From Piscinibacter gummiphilus (GTDB lineage Bacteria > Pseudomonadota > Gammaproteobacteria > Burkholderiales > Burkholderiaceae_C), in assembly GCF_032681285.1 (NCBI RefSeq), contig NZ_CP136336.1, positions 3,397,001-3,461,000 on the forward strand: DNA of 64,000 bases, written 5' to 3'. The notes below the pieces were generated by a model, which saw nothing but the letters and a program-made list of their open reading frames with translations, ran no database searches and was not told the origin of the DNA. A program made the translations under genes and the position numbers. Every line of letters begins with the position of its first letter. Position 1 is the first letter of the stretch. Below, piece after piece: positions 30,676-40,000 of the stretch.

Positions 30676-32892
30676 ATGACGCAAACGCCCGGTCACGCCA
30701 CCCCGAAGCCCGCCGTGCCCCCCGCCGCGGCGCACGGCGCGACCACCCATCTGCGCGAAGACCTGATCAACCCCGACCCACTGCTCGACTGCCTGGTCGA
30801 GCTGTGCCGGCTTCACGGTCAGGCAGCGTCCAGGGCCTCGCTTTCAGCCGGCCTGCCCCTCGGCCCCAACGGCAAGGGCGTGCTGACCCTGGAACTCGCC
30901 GAGCGCGCCGCCTCGCGCGCCGGCATGTCGGCCAAGCTGCAACGCCTCGCGCTCGACCGCATCGACTCGGCCGCCCTGCCCGTCATCCTGATCCTGAAGG
31001 ACAACCAGGCCTGCGTGCTCATGGGCTGGGACGCCGACGGCGCCACCGCCCGCGTGCTGCTGCCCGAGACCGGCCAGGGTTCGATCAGCCTCACCCGCAC
31101 CGAGCTGCAGACCCGCTACACCGGCGTGGTGCTTTTCGTGCGCCCGCATTTCCGCTTCGACGCGCGCACGCCCGAGATGCGGCGCGTCAAGGTCAAGCAC
31201 TGGTTCTGGACGGCCCTGCTGGAGCAGCGCTTTGTCTACCGCGACGTGCTTTGGGCCGCCCTGCTCGTCAACCTCTTCGCGATCGTCTTCCCGATGTTCA
31301 GCATGAACGTCTACGACCGCGTGGTGCCCAACAACGCGACCGAGACGCTGTGGGCCCTGTCGATCGGCGTCGTGCTCATCATGTGCGGCGACGTCTTCAT
31401 GCGCCTCTTGCGCAGCCACTTCGTCGACGAAGCCAGCGCCCGGGTCGACGTGAAGATCTCCGCCACGCTGATGGAAAAGGTGCTGGGCATGCGGCTCGAG
31501 AACCGGCCCGAGTCGGTGGGCTCCTTCGCCTCGAACCTGCGCGGCTTCGAGCAGGTGCGCGACTTCATCGCCTCGAGCACCGTCACCACGTTGATCGACC
31601 TGCCGTTCGCGCTGATCTTCATCGTCGTCACCGCGTGGATCTCGCCGTGGCTGGCAGTCCCGGTGGTGGTGGCCTTCGCGATCATCCTCATCCTCGGCTA
31701 CGTGCTGCAGTTCCGGCTGCATGAACTCTCGCAGACCACCTACCAGGCCTCGGCCCAGCGCAATGCCACGCTGATCGAGAGCCTGACCGGCATCGAGACC
31801 ATCAAGTCGCTGGGCGCCGAGGGCGTGATCCAGGCGCGCTGGGAGCGCGCCAACCAGTTTCTCTCGCGCATCAACGTGCGCATGCGGGCGCTGTCGTCGT
31901 CGGCGCAGTACCTCGTGGGCTGGCTGTCGCAGGCGGTGACGGTGGCCATCGTGATCATTGGCGTCTACCTCATCGGCCAGCGCGAGCTGACCATGGGCGC
32001 GCTCATCGCCGCCAGCATGCTGGCCGGCCGCGCACTGGGGCCCGCCGGGCAGATCGTCGGCCTCCTGATGCAGTACCAGGGCGCCCGCACCGCGATGGAG
32101 TCGCTCGACAAGATCATGGAAAAGCCGGTCGAGCGCCCGGTCGGCGGCAACTTCATCCAGCGCCCGCAACTGCGCGGCGACATCGAGTTCCGCAACGTCA
32201 AGTTCGCCTACCCGAACCGCCAAGACTCCGCCCTCGAAGGCCTGAGTTTCAAGATCACCGCCGGCGAGCGCGTGGCGCTCATCGGCAAGGTGGGCTCGGG
32301 CAAGTCGACCATCCAGCGGCTCATCATGGGCCTGTACCAGCCGACCGAAGGCGCGGTGCTGCTCGACGGCATCGACCTGCGCCAGCTCGACCCGGCCGAT
32401 GTGCGCCGCAACCTCGGCTACGTCTCGCAAGACGTCACGCTCTTCTACGGCACGCTGCGCGACAACATCACCTTCGGCCTGCCCTACGCCGACGACTCGG
32501 CCGTGCTGGCCGCGGCCGAACTCGCCGGCATGGCCAGCTTCGTCAACCGCCACCCGCGCGGCTTCGACATGCCGGTGGGCGAGCGCGGCGAGTCGCTCTC
32601 GGGTGGCCAGCGCCAGAGCGTGGGCCTGGCCCGCGCGGTGCTGCACAACGCGCCGCTGCTGCTGCTCGACGAGCCGACGAGCGCGATGGACTTCACCACC
32701 GAAGCCCAGATCACCCAGAACATCACCCACTTCGCGCACAACAAGACCGTGGTGCTGGTGACGCACCGCACCTCGCTCCTCGCGATGGTGACGCGTGTGA
32801 TCGTGATCGACGCCGGCAAGATCGTGGCCGACGGGCCGCGTGACCGCATCATGGAGGCCCTGCAAAGCGGCCGGATCGCGAGGGCTGCATGA
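30676..32892 (+). CDS. Type I secretion system ABC transporter (LapB-like)
   Basis: The 738-aa inner-membrane exporter has an N-terminal C39-peptidase-like domain (about residues 20-170) that lacks a catalytic cysteine, a six-helix transmembrane domain (about 185-480), and an ATPase domain. The ATPase has Walker A GKVGSGKST near residue 537, signature LSGGQRQSVGLARA and Walker B LLLLDEPTSAMD. The degenerate C39 domain is typical of RTX/LapA exporters, which recognise a C-terminal signal and do not cleave a leader. The gene overlaps lapC by ATGA. It should export the giant adhesin at 36663 with the LapC-like and TolC-like partners. Confidence 0.93.
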   Translation: MTQTPGHATPKPAVPPAAAHGATTHLREDLINPDPLLDCLVELCRLHGQAASRASLSAGLPLGPNGKGVLTLELAERAASRAGMSAKLQRLALDRIDSAALPVILILKDNQACVLMGWDADGATARVLLPETGQGSISLTRTELQTRYTGVVLFVRPHFRFDARTPEMRRVKVKHWFWTALLEQRFVYRDVLWAALLVNLFAIVFPMFSMNVYDRVVPNNATETLWALSIGVVLIMCGDVFMRLLRSHFVDEASARVDVKISATLMEKVLGMRLENRPESVGSFASNLRGFEQVRDFIASSTVTTLIDLPFALIFIVVTAWISPWLAVPVVVAFAIILILGYVLQFRLHELSQTTYQASAQRNATLIESLTGIETIKSLGAEGVIQARWERANQFLSRINVRMRALSSSAQYLVGWLSQAVTVAIVIIGVYLIGQRELTMGALIAASMLAGRALGPAGQIVGLLMQYQGARTAMESLDKIMEKPVERPVGGNFIQRPQLRGDIEFRNVKFAYPNRQDSALEGLSFKITAGERVALIGKVGSGKSTIQRLIMGLYQPTEGAVLLDGIDLRQLDPADVRRNLGYVSQDVTLFYGTLRDNITFGLPYADDSAVLAAAELAGMASFVNRHPRGFDMPVGERGESLSGGQRQSVGLARAVLHNAPLLLLDEPTSAMDFTTEAQITQNITHFAHNKTVVLVTHRTSLLAMVTRVIVIDAGKIVADGPRDRIMEALQSGRIARAA

Positions 32893-34337
32893 GCGCGCAA
32901 CCGGAAGGTCGCCTCAACCACACGCTGATGCGCGTGGGCCGCACGCTGCTCGCAGCGCTGGAGCGCATCCGCGTCTTCATCGCCCCCGTCACCGACCGCA
33001 TCTTCGGCTCGGCCACCACGGATGCGCAGGCCGCGCAGGCGGGCTTCCGCAGCTTCGAGCAGGAGGCCGTCGAAGTCATGTCGCGCCGCGAGACGCAGCG
33101 GGCGCAAAAGATCGTGCGCGCCTCGGTGGTGGTGATGCTGCTCTTGATCCTGTGGGCAGGCCTGGCGCCGGTCGACGAGGTCACGCGCGGCGAAGGCCGC
33201 GTGATCCCCTCGCGCCAGTTGCAGGTGCTGCAATCGCTCGACGGCGGCGTGGTGTCGGAGATCCTGGTCAAGGAAGGCCAGGTGGTCGAAGCTGGCCAGT
33301 TGCTGTTGAAGGTCGACGAAACCCGCGCCACTTCGGGTGTGCGCGAGAGTGCCGCCACCGGGTTTGCGCTGCGGGCGCGCCAGGCCCGGCTGTCGGCCCT
33401 GGCCGATGGTGCGGAGTTCAAGCCACCCAAGAGCAACGACCCGGAGGAGATCCGCATCCTGCAGGGCGAACAGGCGCTTTACGAGGCCAAACGCACCGAG
33501 CTGTCGACGCTGCTCTCGATCAACAACCAGCAGCTGCAGCAGCGCCAGCAGGAGCTTTCCGAGATGCGCTCGCGCAAGGCCACCGCCGAGCGTTCACTTG
33601 AACTCGGCGTGCAGGAGCTGGCCAAGACCCGCCCGCTGCTGGCCACGGGTGCCGTATCCGAAGTCGACATCCTCCGCCTGGAGCGCGACGTGGCCAAGAG
33701 CCGCGGCGACGCCGATGCCGCCACCGCGCAGATCGCCCGCGTGCAGGCGGCCATCGGCGAGGCGCAACGCAAGATCCAGGAGACCGAGATCACCTTCCGC
33801 AACGAGGCCCGCAAGGAGCTGGCCGAGGTGGTGGGCAAGCTCAACGCGCTCAACGAAGGCCAGGTGGCGCTCTCCGACAAGGTCGCCAAGTCGCAGGTGA
33901 AGTCGCCCGTGCGCGGCCGAGTCCAGCGCCTGCTCGCCAACACGGTGGGCGGCGTGGTGCAGCCCGGCAAGGACATCGTGGAGATCGTGCCGCTCGACGA
34001 CCAGCTCGTGCTCGAAGCCCGCGTGGCGCCGAAAGACATCGCCTTCATCCGCCCCGAGCAGAGCGCCACGGTGAAGTTCACCGCCTACGACTTCTCCATC
34101 TACGGCGGCCTCGAAGCGAAGGTGGAAAACATCAGCCCCGACACCGTGGTCGACGAGCGCGGCAACGCCTACTACCTCGTGCGCGTGCGCACCGAGCGCG
34201 CCAACTTCAGCGAGAAGCAGCCCATCATCCCGGGCATGACGGCCGAGGTCGACATCCTCACCGGCCAGAAGACGGTGCTGGCCTACCTGCTCAAGCCAGT
34301 GCTGAAGGTCAAGGCCTACGCCCTGCGGGAACGCTGA
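32889..34337 (+). CDS. HlyD-family membrane fusion protein (LapC-like)
   Basis: The 482-aa periplasmic adaptor links the ABC transporter to the outer membrane channel. A cytoplasmic N-terminus of about 76 residues is followed by one transmembrane helix (about 78-97), a biotinyl-lipoyl-like half (GRVIPSRQLQVLQSLDGGVV), a long coiled coil (about 180-340, rich in Q/E/R/K), the second lipoyl half (VKSPVRGRVQRL), and a beta-barrel domain. The ATG overlaps the transporter stop (ATGA). The stop abuts the stop codon of the convergent cyclase gene with no spacer. Confidence 0.93.
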   Translation: MSAQPEGRLNHTLMRVGRTLLAALERIRVFIAPVTDRIFGSATTDAQAAQAGFRSFEQEAVEVMSRRETQRAQKIVRASVVVMLLLILWAGLAPVDEVTRGEGRVIPSRQLQVLQSLDGGVVSEILVKEGQVVEAGQLLLKVDETRATSGVRESAATGFALRARQARLSALADGAEFKPPKSNDPEEIRILQGEQALYEAKRTELSTLLSINNQQLQQRQQELSEMRSRKATAERSLELGVQELAKTRPLLATGAVSEVDILRLERDVAKSRGDADAATAQIARVQAAIGEAQRKIQETEITFRNEARKELAEVVGKLNALNEGQVALSDKVAKSQVKSPVRGRVQRLLANTVGGVVQPGKDIVEIVPLDDQLVLEARVAPKDIAFIRPEQSATVKFTAYDFSIYGGLEAKVENISPDTVVDERGNAYYLVRVRTERANFSEKQPIIPGMTAEVDILTGQKTVLAYLLKPVLKVKAYALRER

Positions 34338-36254
34338 TCAAGCGGCTTCGGCGAGCATGGCGCAGTTGCGGCCTGCACCCTTGGCACCGTACAGTGCCTG
34401 GTCGGCTTCGCGGATGAACTCCGACAGCGGCCGGCTGGTGTCGGCCACCCGGGCCACCACGCCCAGGCTCACGCTGACCGGCACGCGCCGGCCGCGGTAG
34501 ATGAACTGGATGTCTTCCACCGCCTTGCGGATGCGCTCGGCCACGTCCATCGCGTGCGCCGCGTCGACCCCCGGCAGCACCACCGCGAACTCTTCGCCGC
34601 CATAACGGGCCACGAGGTCGGTCGAGCGGCCCACGCACATGGTGAGTGCGGCGGCCACGAGCTTCAGGCATTCGTCGCCGCCGAGGTGGCCTACGGTGTC
34701 GTTGATCTTCTTGAAGTAGTCGATGTCGACCAGCAGCAGGGCCAGCGGGCTGCCGCTGCGGGAGGAGCGGTCGTACTCCTTCTTCATGGTCTCGTCGAAA
34801 TAGCGGCGGTTGTGCACCTTGGTCAGCGCGTCCGTCACGCTGAGCTTGGCGAGCTCGCGGTTGGCGAGCTCGATGTTTTCCATCGCGCGCTTGAGTTCGG
34901 CCGTGCGGTCGATCACGCGCAGCTCCAGCTCTTCGTTGGCCTTGAGCTGCACGTTGAGCGCATGTTCCTGGGCTCGGATCTTTTCCTCGCGCTCCACCTG
35001 CACCTTGTGCATCAGCTCGCGCGACTCACGCTCGGCGGCCAGCTTCAACAGGCGGTCGCGCTTGATGCGCGCGGCCAGCGCGATCGACAGCAGCACCGTC
35101 TCCACGATGAAGCCGATCGGCTGGGCCGCGTTCACCCAATCGTTGCTCGGGATGAGGCCCATCATCCCGAAGGTGGTGATGTAAGTGCCGAAGATGATGG
35201 CGCTCCACGCCACGAGGATGTAGCGCGCGAGCACGTTGCCGCGCCACATCAGGTAAGCCGCGGTGTAGATGCCGGCGATGCCCGACAGGAACATGCCGAG
35301 GGCGAGCAGCACGCCGGTGAGGATGGGCACGTTGATGAAGGCGGTGACGAGCACCACGCCCCACAGCACGATGAACGCCTGGTTCATGCGGTTCAGGTGC
35401 CGCGCCTCGTGGGCCAGGTCGAGGAAGCGCCGGAAGAACACGGTAGCGGCGAAGAAGCTCGCCGTCGCGAACAAGGGGTAGCCGTATCGGTTGAGCCAGT
35501 TGTCGTGGCCCCAAAGGTAAAGGGCGCCGTAGCCGGTGACGCACAGCTGGTAGCCGATCACCGAGAAGAGGTAGCCGCAATACGTGCGGAAGCTCGGCTC
35601 GCGGGTGAAGATGTACAGGCTCAAGTTGTAGAAGAACATCACCCCCAGGATGCCCAGCAGCAGCCCGTAGCCCATCGCGAAGTCGTAGCGGCGCGCCTGC
35701 CAGTGCTGCGCGTCCCACACCCGCATCGGCAGGATGAGCTGGCCGCGCGCCTGCACCCGCACCAGCAGCGTGAGCTTGTGGGCGCGATCGAAGGCAATGG
35801 GCAGGCCGGTGGCCGGGTCCTTGATCGAGCGCAGCTTGTGCGGACGGGTGATCCCGGCTTCCTGCAGGCCGACCCACTGCCGCGTGGCGGGGTCGTACTG
35901 GTGCAGGTCGATGGTTTCGATCTGCACCCATTCGATGGCCAGCAGCCAGTCGCGGTCGAGCGGGCCGTCGAGGCGGACATCGAAGCGTGCCCAGACCGGC
36001 TTGCCCGACGAGGGCATGTTGATGCGCGAGCGGTCGTGCGGCTTCCAGCGAGACGCCATCTCCGGCGCCATCACCTGGTTGGGCGTGAGCTTCTCGTCGG
36101 CCTCCTCGAAAAGCAGTTCCACGCCCTGCTGCGCCAGCACCGAGACCGTGCCCGGCTTCACCACGACCTCAAGCGCCTGCGCCAGCACCGGCATGAGCAA
36201 CGCCCACACCGCCCCGAGCAGGAGCAGCGGCAGGCGGCAACGATGAACACTCAT
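34338..36254 (-). CDS. Membrane diguanylate cyclase, 7TMR-DISM type with GGEEF
   Basis: The 638-aa protein has a signal/anchor (about residues 1-28), a periplasmic 7TMR-DISM extracellular domain (about 30-170), seven transmembrane helices (about 180-385), a coiled coil (about 395-455), and a C-terminal GGDEF domain whose active loop reads RYGGEEF (near 550). The inhibitory I-site RSTD lies exactly five residues before GGEEF, so feedback inhibition by c-di-GMP is expected. ATG 36254 is preferred over GTG 36296 because it exposes the signal sequence and lies downstream of a possible promoter. The gene is inserted between lapBC and the adhesin, pointing the other way. Confidence 0.92.
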   Translation of the reverse strand: MSVHRCRLPLLLLGAVWALLMPVLAQALEVVVKPGTVSVLAQQGVELLFEEADEKLTPNQVMAPEMASRWKPHDRSRINMPSSGKPVWARFDVRLDGPLDRDWLLAIEWVQIETIDLHQYDPATRQWVGLQEAGITRPHKLRSIKDPATGLPIAFDRAHKLTLLVRVQARGQLILPMRVWDAQHWQARRYDFAMGYGLLLGILGVMFFYNLSLYIFTREPSFRTYCGYLFSVIGYQLCVTGYGALYLWGHDNWLNRYGYPLFATASFFAATVFFRRFLDLAHEARHLNRMNQAFIVLWGVVLVTAFINVPILTGVLLALGMFLSGIAGIYTAAYLMWRGNVLARYILVAWSAIIFGTYITTFGMMGLIPSNDWVNAAQPIGFIVETVLLSIALAARIKRDRLLKLAAERESRELMHKVQVEREEKIRAQEHALNVQLKANEELELRVIDRTAELKRAMENIELANRELAKLSVTDALTKVHNRRYFDETMKKEYDRSSRSGSPLALLLVDIDYFKKINDTVGHLGGDECLKLVAAALTMCVGRSTDLVARYGGEEFAVVLPGVDAAHAMDVAERIRKAVEDIQFIYRGRRVPVSVSLGVVARVADTSRPLSEFIREADQALYGAKGAGRNCAMLAEAA

Positions 36255-36294
36255 GGGCTTCGGTGGGGCGGCGTCGAGCACGTCTTTGAGGGAC

Positions 36295-36322
36295 ACGATA
36301 GTGGCATTTCGGCTTCGGCCAA
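36295..36322 (-). promoter_or_regulatory. Possible sigma-70 promoter for the diguanylate cyclase
   Basis: On the minus strand TTGGCC (36322-36317), 16-bp spacer, TATCGT (36300-36295). Partial consensus match only. If real, it places transcription start upstream of ATG 36254 and makes GTG 36296 impossible as start. Confidence 0.3.
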
Positions 36323-36456
36323 CTGATTTGGAGCACGCGCGGCCGAAATTGCCAGCACAAGCGCTCCTAGTTCACGACTTACCCCGGGGCGGGTATCGGC
36401 AGAGGCACCTGCGGTCGGTTGCAAGCGGTTTCCAACTCGTCTCGCAAACCCGCCCC

Positions 36457-36483
36457 TCAAGTTTCAGAAAACCCGGCCGATAA
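36457..36483 (+). promoter_or_regulatory. Sigma-28 (FliA)-type promoter for the adhesin
   Basis: -35 TCAAGTTT (36457-36464), spacer of 11 bases, -10 GCCGATAA (36476-36483). The enterobacterial FliA consensus is TAAAGTTT-N11-GCCGATAA, so the match is 15 of 16 with exact spacing. Transcription would start near 36490, leaving about a 170-base leader before the adhesin ATG. Confidence 0.75.
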
Positions 36484-36499
36484 CGGTTGAAGCAGGCAT

Positions 36500-36545
36500 C
36501 CGTGCATAAATCACGGCGCGCAGAAGTGCCCGCTTATGCGCGCCG
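36500..36545 (+). promoter_or_regulatory. Overlapping hairpins in the adhesin mRNA leader
   Basis: A perfect 9-bp stem CGGCGCGCA (36514-36522) / TGCGCGCCG (36537-36545) encloses 14 nt, in which AAG and CTT can pair further. A second, weaker repeat CCGTG (36500-36504) / CACGG (36512-36516) shares bases with the left arm, so the two structures exclude each other. No U-run follows, so it is not a plain terminator. Confidence 0.5.
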
Positions 36546-36662
36546 AATCTGGCGTCCGGTGCGATTCAGTTCACACAAACGCCCTGCGGAAAAGCCCATA
36601 AGCAATTGGGCGGCGGCTATCCTCGACGGCATCCTGAGTGGTATTGCGTCCGAGGTTTTTTC

Positions 36663-37097
36663 ATGCCCACCATCGTTCAAACCGTGAATGGCAAAGTGAC
36701 CGGCCTGTGGGGCTCTGCGCTTCGCCGCATGCCCAACGGCAAACTCGTCCCCTTGAAGATGGGCGATGAGGTTCACAAGGGCGACGTGATCCTCACGACG
36801 CAAGACGGCCTGGTGCAACTCACGCCGCTGCCCGACGCTCCCGGCCTCGCCGCCAAGCCCGCTGCGCCGACGAACGACGAGATCGACCGCGTCATCGCCG
36901 AGCTGAACGACCCCGACTCGCAGACCGCACCGGCAGCCGGCCTGACCGGCGCCGAGGGCGGCGGCCTGCAACCTGGCCTGCGCGTGGGCCGCATCGCCGA
37001 AGACGTGACCCCCGCCGCGCTGGCCCAGACGGCCGGCGTGGAGCCGGCCGGCACCGTGCCCACGTTCACCACCGCCACCGCGCCCGAGAACCAGGCC
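36663..37097 (+). other. Adhesin retention module with LapG cleavage candidate
   Basis: This region encodes the N-terminal module (about 145 aa) that in LapA-type adhesins folds in the periplasm and plugs the TolC channel. The PAAG tetrapeptide at residues 90-93 (codons 36930-36941) matches the known LapG preference for cutting between two alanines of an AAG motif. It is followed by a flexible Ala/Gly/Pro-rich linker. Confidence 0.75.
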
Positions 37098-40000
37098 GCG
37101 GCCACCCCGGCCACGCCCAACGACCGCCCCAGCGCCACACCGGCCGCCGTGTCGGGCAACGAAGACGCCACCCTGCCCGTCTCGCTTGGCGGCACCGACA
37201 CCGACGGCACCATCACCGCCGTCACCATCGTCAACCTCCCGGCCAACGGCACGCTGCTGCTGGCCGACGGCGTGACCGTCGTCACCGCCGGCCAAACGCT
37301 CACCCCGGCCCAGGCCGCGGGCCTCGTGTTCCGCCCTGCACCCGATTTCAACGGCGGCGTGGTGGTCGAATTTACCGTCACCGACAACCAGGGCTCCGTC
37401 TCTGCGCTCGAAAGCGTGCAGATCACCGTGCTGCCGGTCAACGACACGCCGCTGGCCAACGCCGGCATCGCGACCGCCGGCCCTGAATACAGCAGCATCC
37501 CGGTCAGCCTGGCGGGTACTGATATCGATGGCACCGTCAGCGCCATCACCGTCACCAGCCCGCCCGCGGGTGGCAGCCTCTTCCTCGCCGATGGCGTGAC
37601 GCCGGTCGTGGCCGGCACCGCGCTCACCCCGGCCCAGGCCGCGAACCTGGTTTTCGTGGCCAACCCCGGCTTCACCGGCAGCACGCCGATCGGCTTCACC
37701 GTCACCGACAACGAAGGCGCGAGCTCCTCGGCCGCTGTCGCGCAGATCAACGTCACGCCGGTGCCCACCACCGTCACGCTCTCGAGCTCGGCCGCCGCCG
37801 TGGCCGAAGGCGGCAGCGTGGTCTACACCGCCACCGTCAACCACCCGGTCGCCGGCTCGGCGCTCGTGATCACGCTGTCGAACGGCAGCACCATCACCAT
37901 CCCCGTGGGCCAGACGAGCGGCAGCAGCTCGCCCGTCGTGCCGCGCGCGGACGACGTCTACGTGCAGGGCACGCAGACGCAGACCATCGCCGTCGCCTCG
38001 ACCACGGGCGGCAACTACTCCTCGCTCGTCACCACGAGCACCGTCGCCACCGGCGTGAGCGACGATGCCGACAGCACCACCGTCTCGCTCACCGCCTCGG
38101 CTGCATCGGTGAGCGAAGGCGGCAGCATCGTCTACACCGCCACGCTCACGAGCCCGGTGACGGGCTCGCCGCTCGTCATCACGCTCTCGAACGGGCAGAC
38201 CATCACCATCCCGGTCGGCGCCAGCAGCGGCTCGAGTGCACCCTTCGCGGTGCGCGGTGACGACGCGCAGGTGCAAGGCACCGAGACGCTCAACGTCAAC
38301 ATCACCGGCACCACCGGGGGCAACTTCGAAGCGGTCACGCCCGCGGGCACCGCGACGACCACCGTCACCGACGACGCCGACGTCTCCACCGTCACCCTCA
38401 CCGCCTCGGCCGCGAGCGTGTTGGAAGGCGGCAGCATCACCTACACCGCCACCACGAGCGCGCCCGTTGCCGGCAGCCCGCTGGTCGTGACGCTCTCCAA
38501 CGGCGCCACCATCACGATCCCCGTGGGCGCGAGCAGCGCCAGCTCGGCCCCCATCGCCGTGCGCGCCGACGACACGCAGGTGCAAGGCCCCGAGACCGTC
38601 ACCGCCAGCATCGTCGGCACGAGCGGCGGCAGCTACGAGTCGCTCAGCGCCACCGGCGCCCCCGCCACCACCGTCACCGACAACGCCGACGGCAGCACGC
38701 TCACCCTCAGTGCGTCTGCGGCCAGCGTGGCCGAAGGCGGCAGCATCACCTACACCGCGAGCGTCACCGCGCCCGTCACCGGCTCGCCGCTGGTCGTGAC
38801 GCTCAGCAACGGCCAGACGATCACCATCCCCGTGGGCGCGAGCAGCGCCAGCAGCGCGCCCTTCGCCGTGCGCGCCGACGATGCCTACGCCCAGGGCGAC
38901 CAGACCCTCAGCGTGACAGTCACCGGCACCACCGGCGGCGCCTATGAAGCGCTCGCCACCACCGGCACCGCCACCACCGTGGTGAGCGACGACACCGACG
39001 CCACCACCGCCACCCTCACCGCTTCGGCCGCTTCGGTCACCGAAGGCGGCAGCATCGTCTACACCGCCACGCTCAACAACGTGGTCACCGGCTCGCCGGT
39101 GGTGCTGACGCTCAGCAACGGCCAGACCATCACCATCCCCGTTGGCGCGAGCAGCGCCAGCAGCGCGCCCTTCGCCGTGCGCGGCGACGACGCGCAGGTG
39201 CAAGGCACCGACACGCTCAACGTCGGCATCACCAACAGCAGCGGCGGCAACTTCGAGGCCATCGCCCCCGGCGGCTCGGTCGCGACCCACGTCACCGACG
39301 ACGCCGACCCGACCACCGTGACCGTGAGCGCCTCGGCCGCCAACGTCACCGAAGGCGGCTCGATCGTCTACACCGTCTCGCTCAGCAACGCCGTCAGCGG
39401 CTCGCCGCTCACCGTGATGCTCAGCAACGGCCAGAGTGTCACCATCCCGGTCGGCGCGAGCAGCGCCAGCACCGCCGCGTTCAACGTGCGCCCTGACGAC
39501 GTGAACGTGCAAGCCGACGACACGCTCACCGTCACCGTGGCGGGCAGCACCGGCGGCAACTTCGAAGCCCTCACGCCCACGGGCTCGGCCGTCACCACCG
39601 TCAGCGACGACGCCGACGTGTCGACCGTCAACCTCACCTCGTCCGCCGCCAGCGTGGCCGAAGGCGGCAGCGTGGTCTACACCGCCAGCGTGAGCGCGCC
39701 CGTGGTGGGCGCCCCGCTCGTCATCTCGCTCACCAACGGCCAGACCATCACCATCCCCGTCGGCCAGAGCACGGCCGACAGCGCACCCTTTGCGGTGCGC
39801 GCCGACGACAACTTCGTGCAGGGTGCCCAGAGCTTCAGCGTGGGCATCGCCGGAACGAGCGGCGGCAGCTTCGAGGCGCTCGCCACCACGAGCACGGTGA
39901 GCACCACCGTCACCGACGATGCCGACGTCTCCACCGTCACGCTCTCCGCCACGCCGAGCGTGGCCGAAGGTGGCACCATCGTCTACACCGCCACGCTCTC

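Larger units (their letters stand above)
36297..36662. other. Intergenic regulatory region between cyclase and adhesin
   Basis: This 366-bp gap separates the divergent diguanylate cyclase and giant adhesin genes. It holds a possible minus-strand promoter near the cyclase end, a sigma-28-type promoter on the plus strand at 36457-36483, and two overlapping inverted repeats in the predicted adhesin leader (36500-36545). A GAGG seven bases before ATG 36663 serves as ribosome-binding site. I see no gene in it. Confidence 0.7.

Noticed and set aside
36405..36440. Second GCCGATAC -10-like element on the minus strand toward the cyclase
   Set aside because: No matching -35 (TAAAGTTT-like) occurs 11 bases upstream, so a sigma-28 promoter for the cyclase is not supported.
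36490..36662. c-di-GMP riboswitch in the adhesin leader
   Set aside because: I looked for the conserved GEMM core segments and did not find them; only simple hairpins are seen.
36487..36687. Open frame of 66 codons in the adhesin leader
   Set aside because: It overlaps the adhesin start, has no ribosome-binding site or family pattern, and covers the hairpin region.
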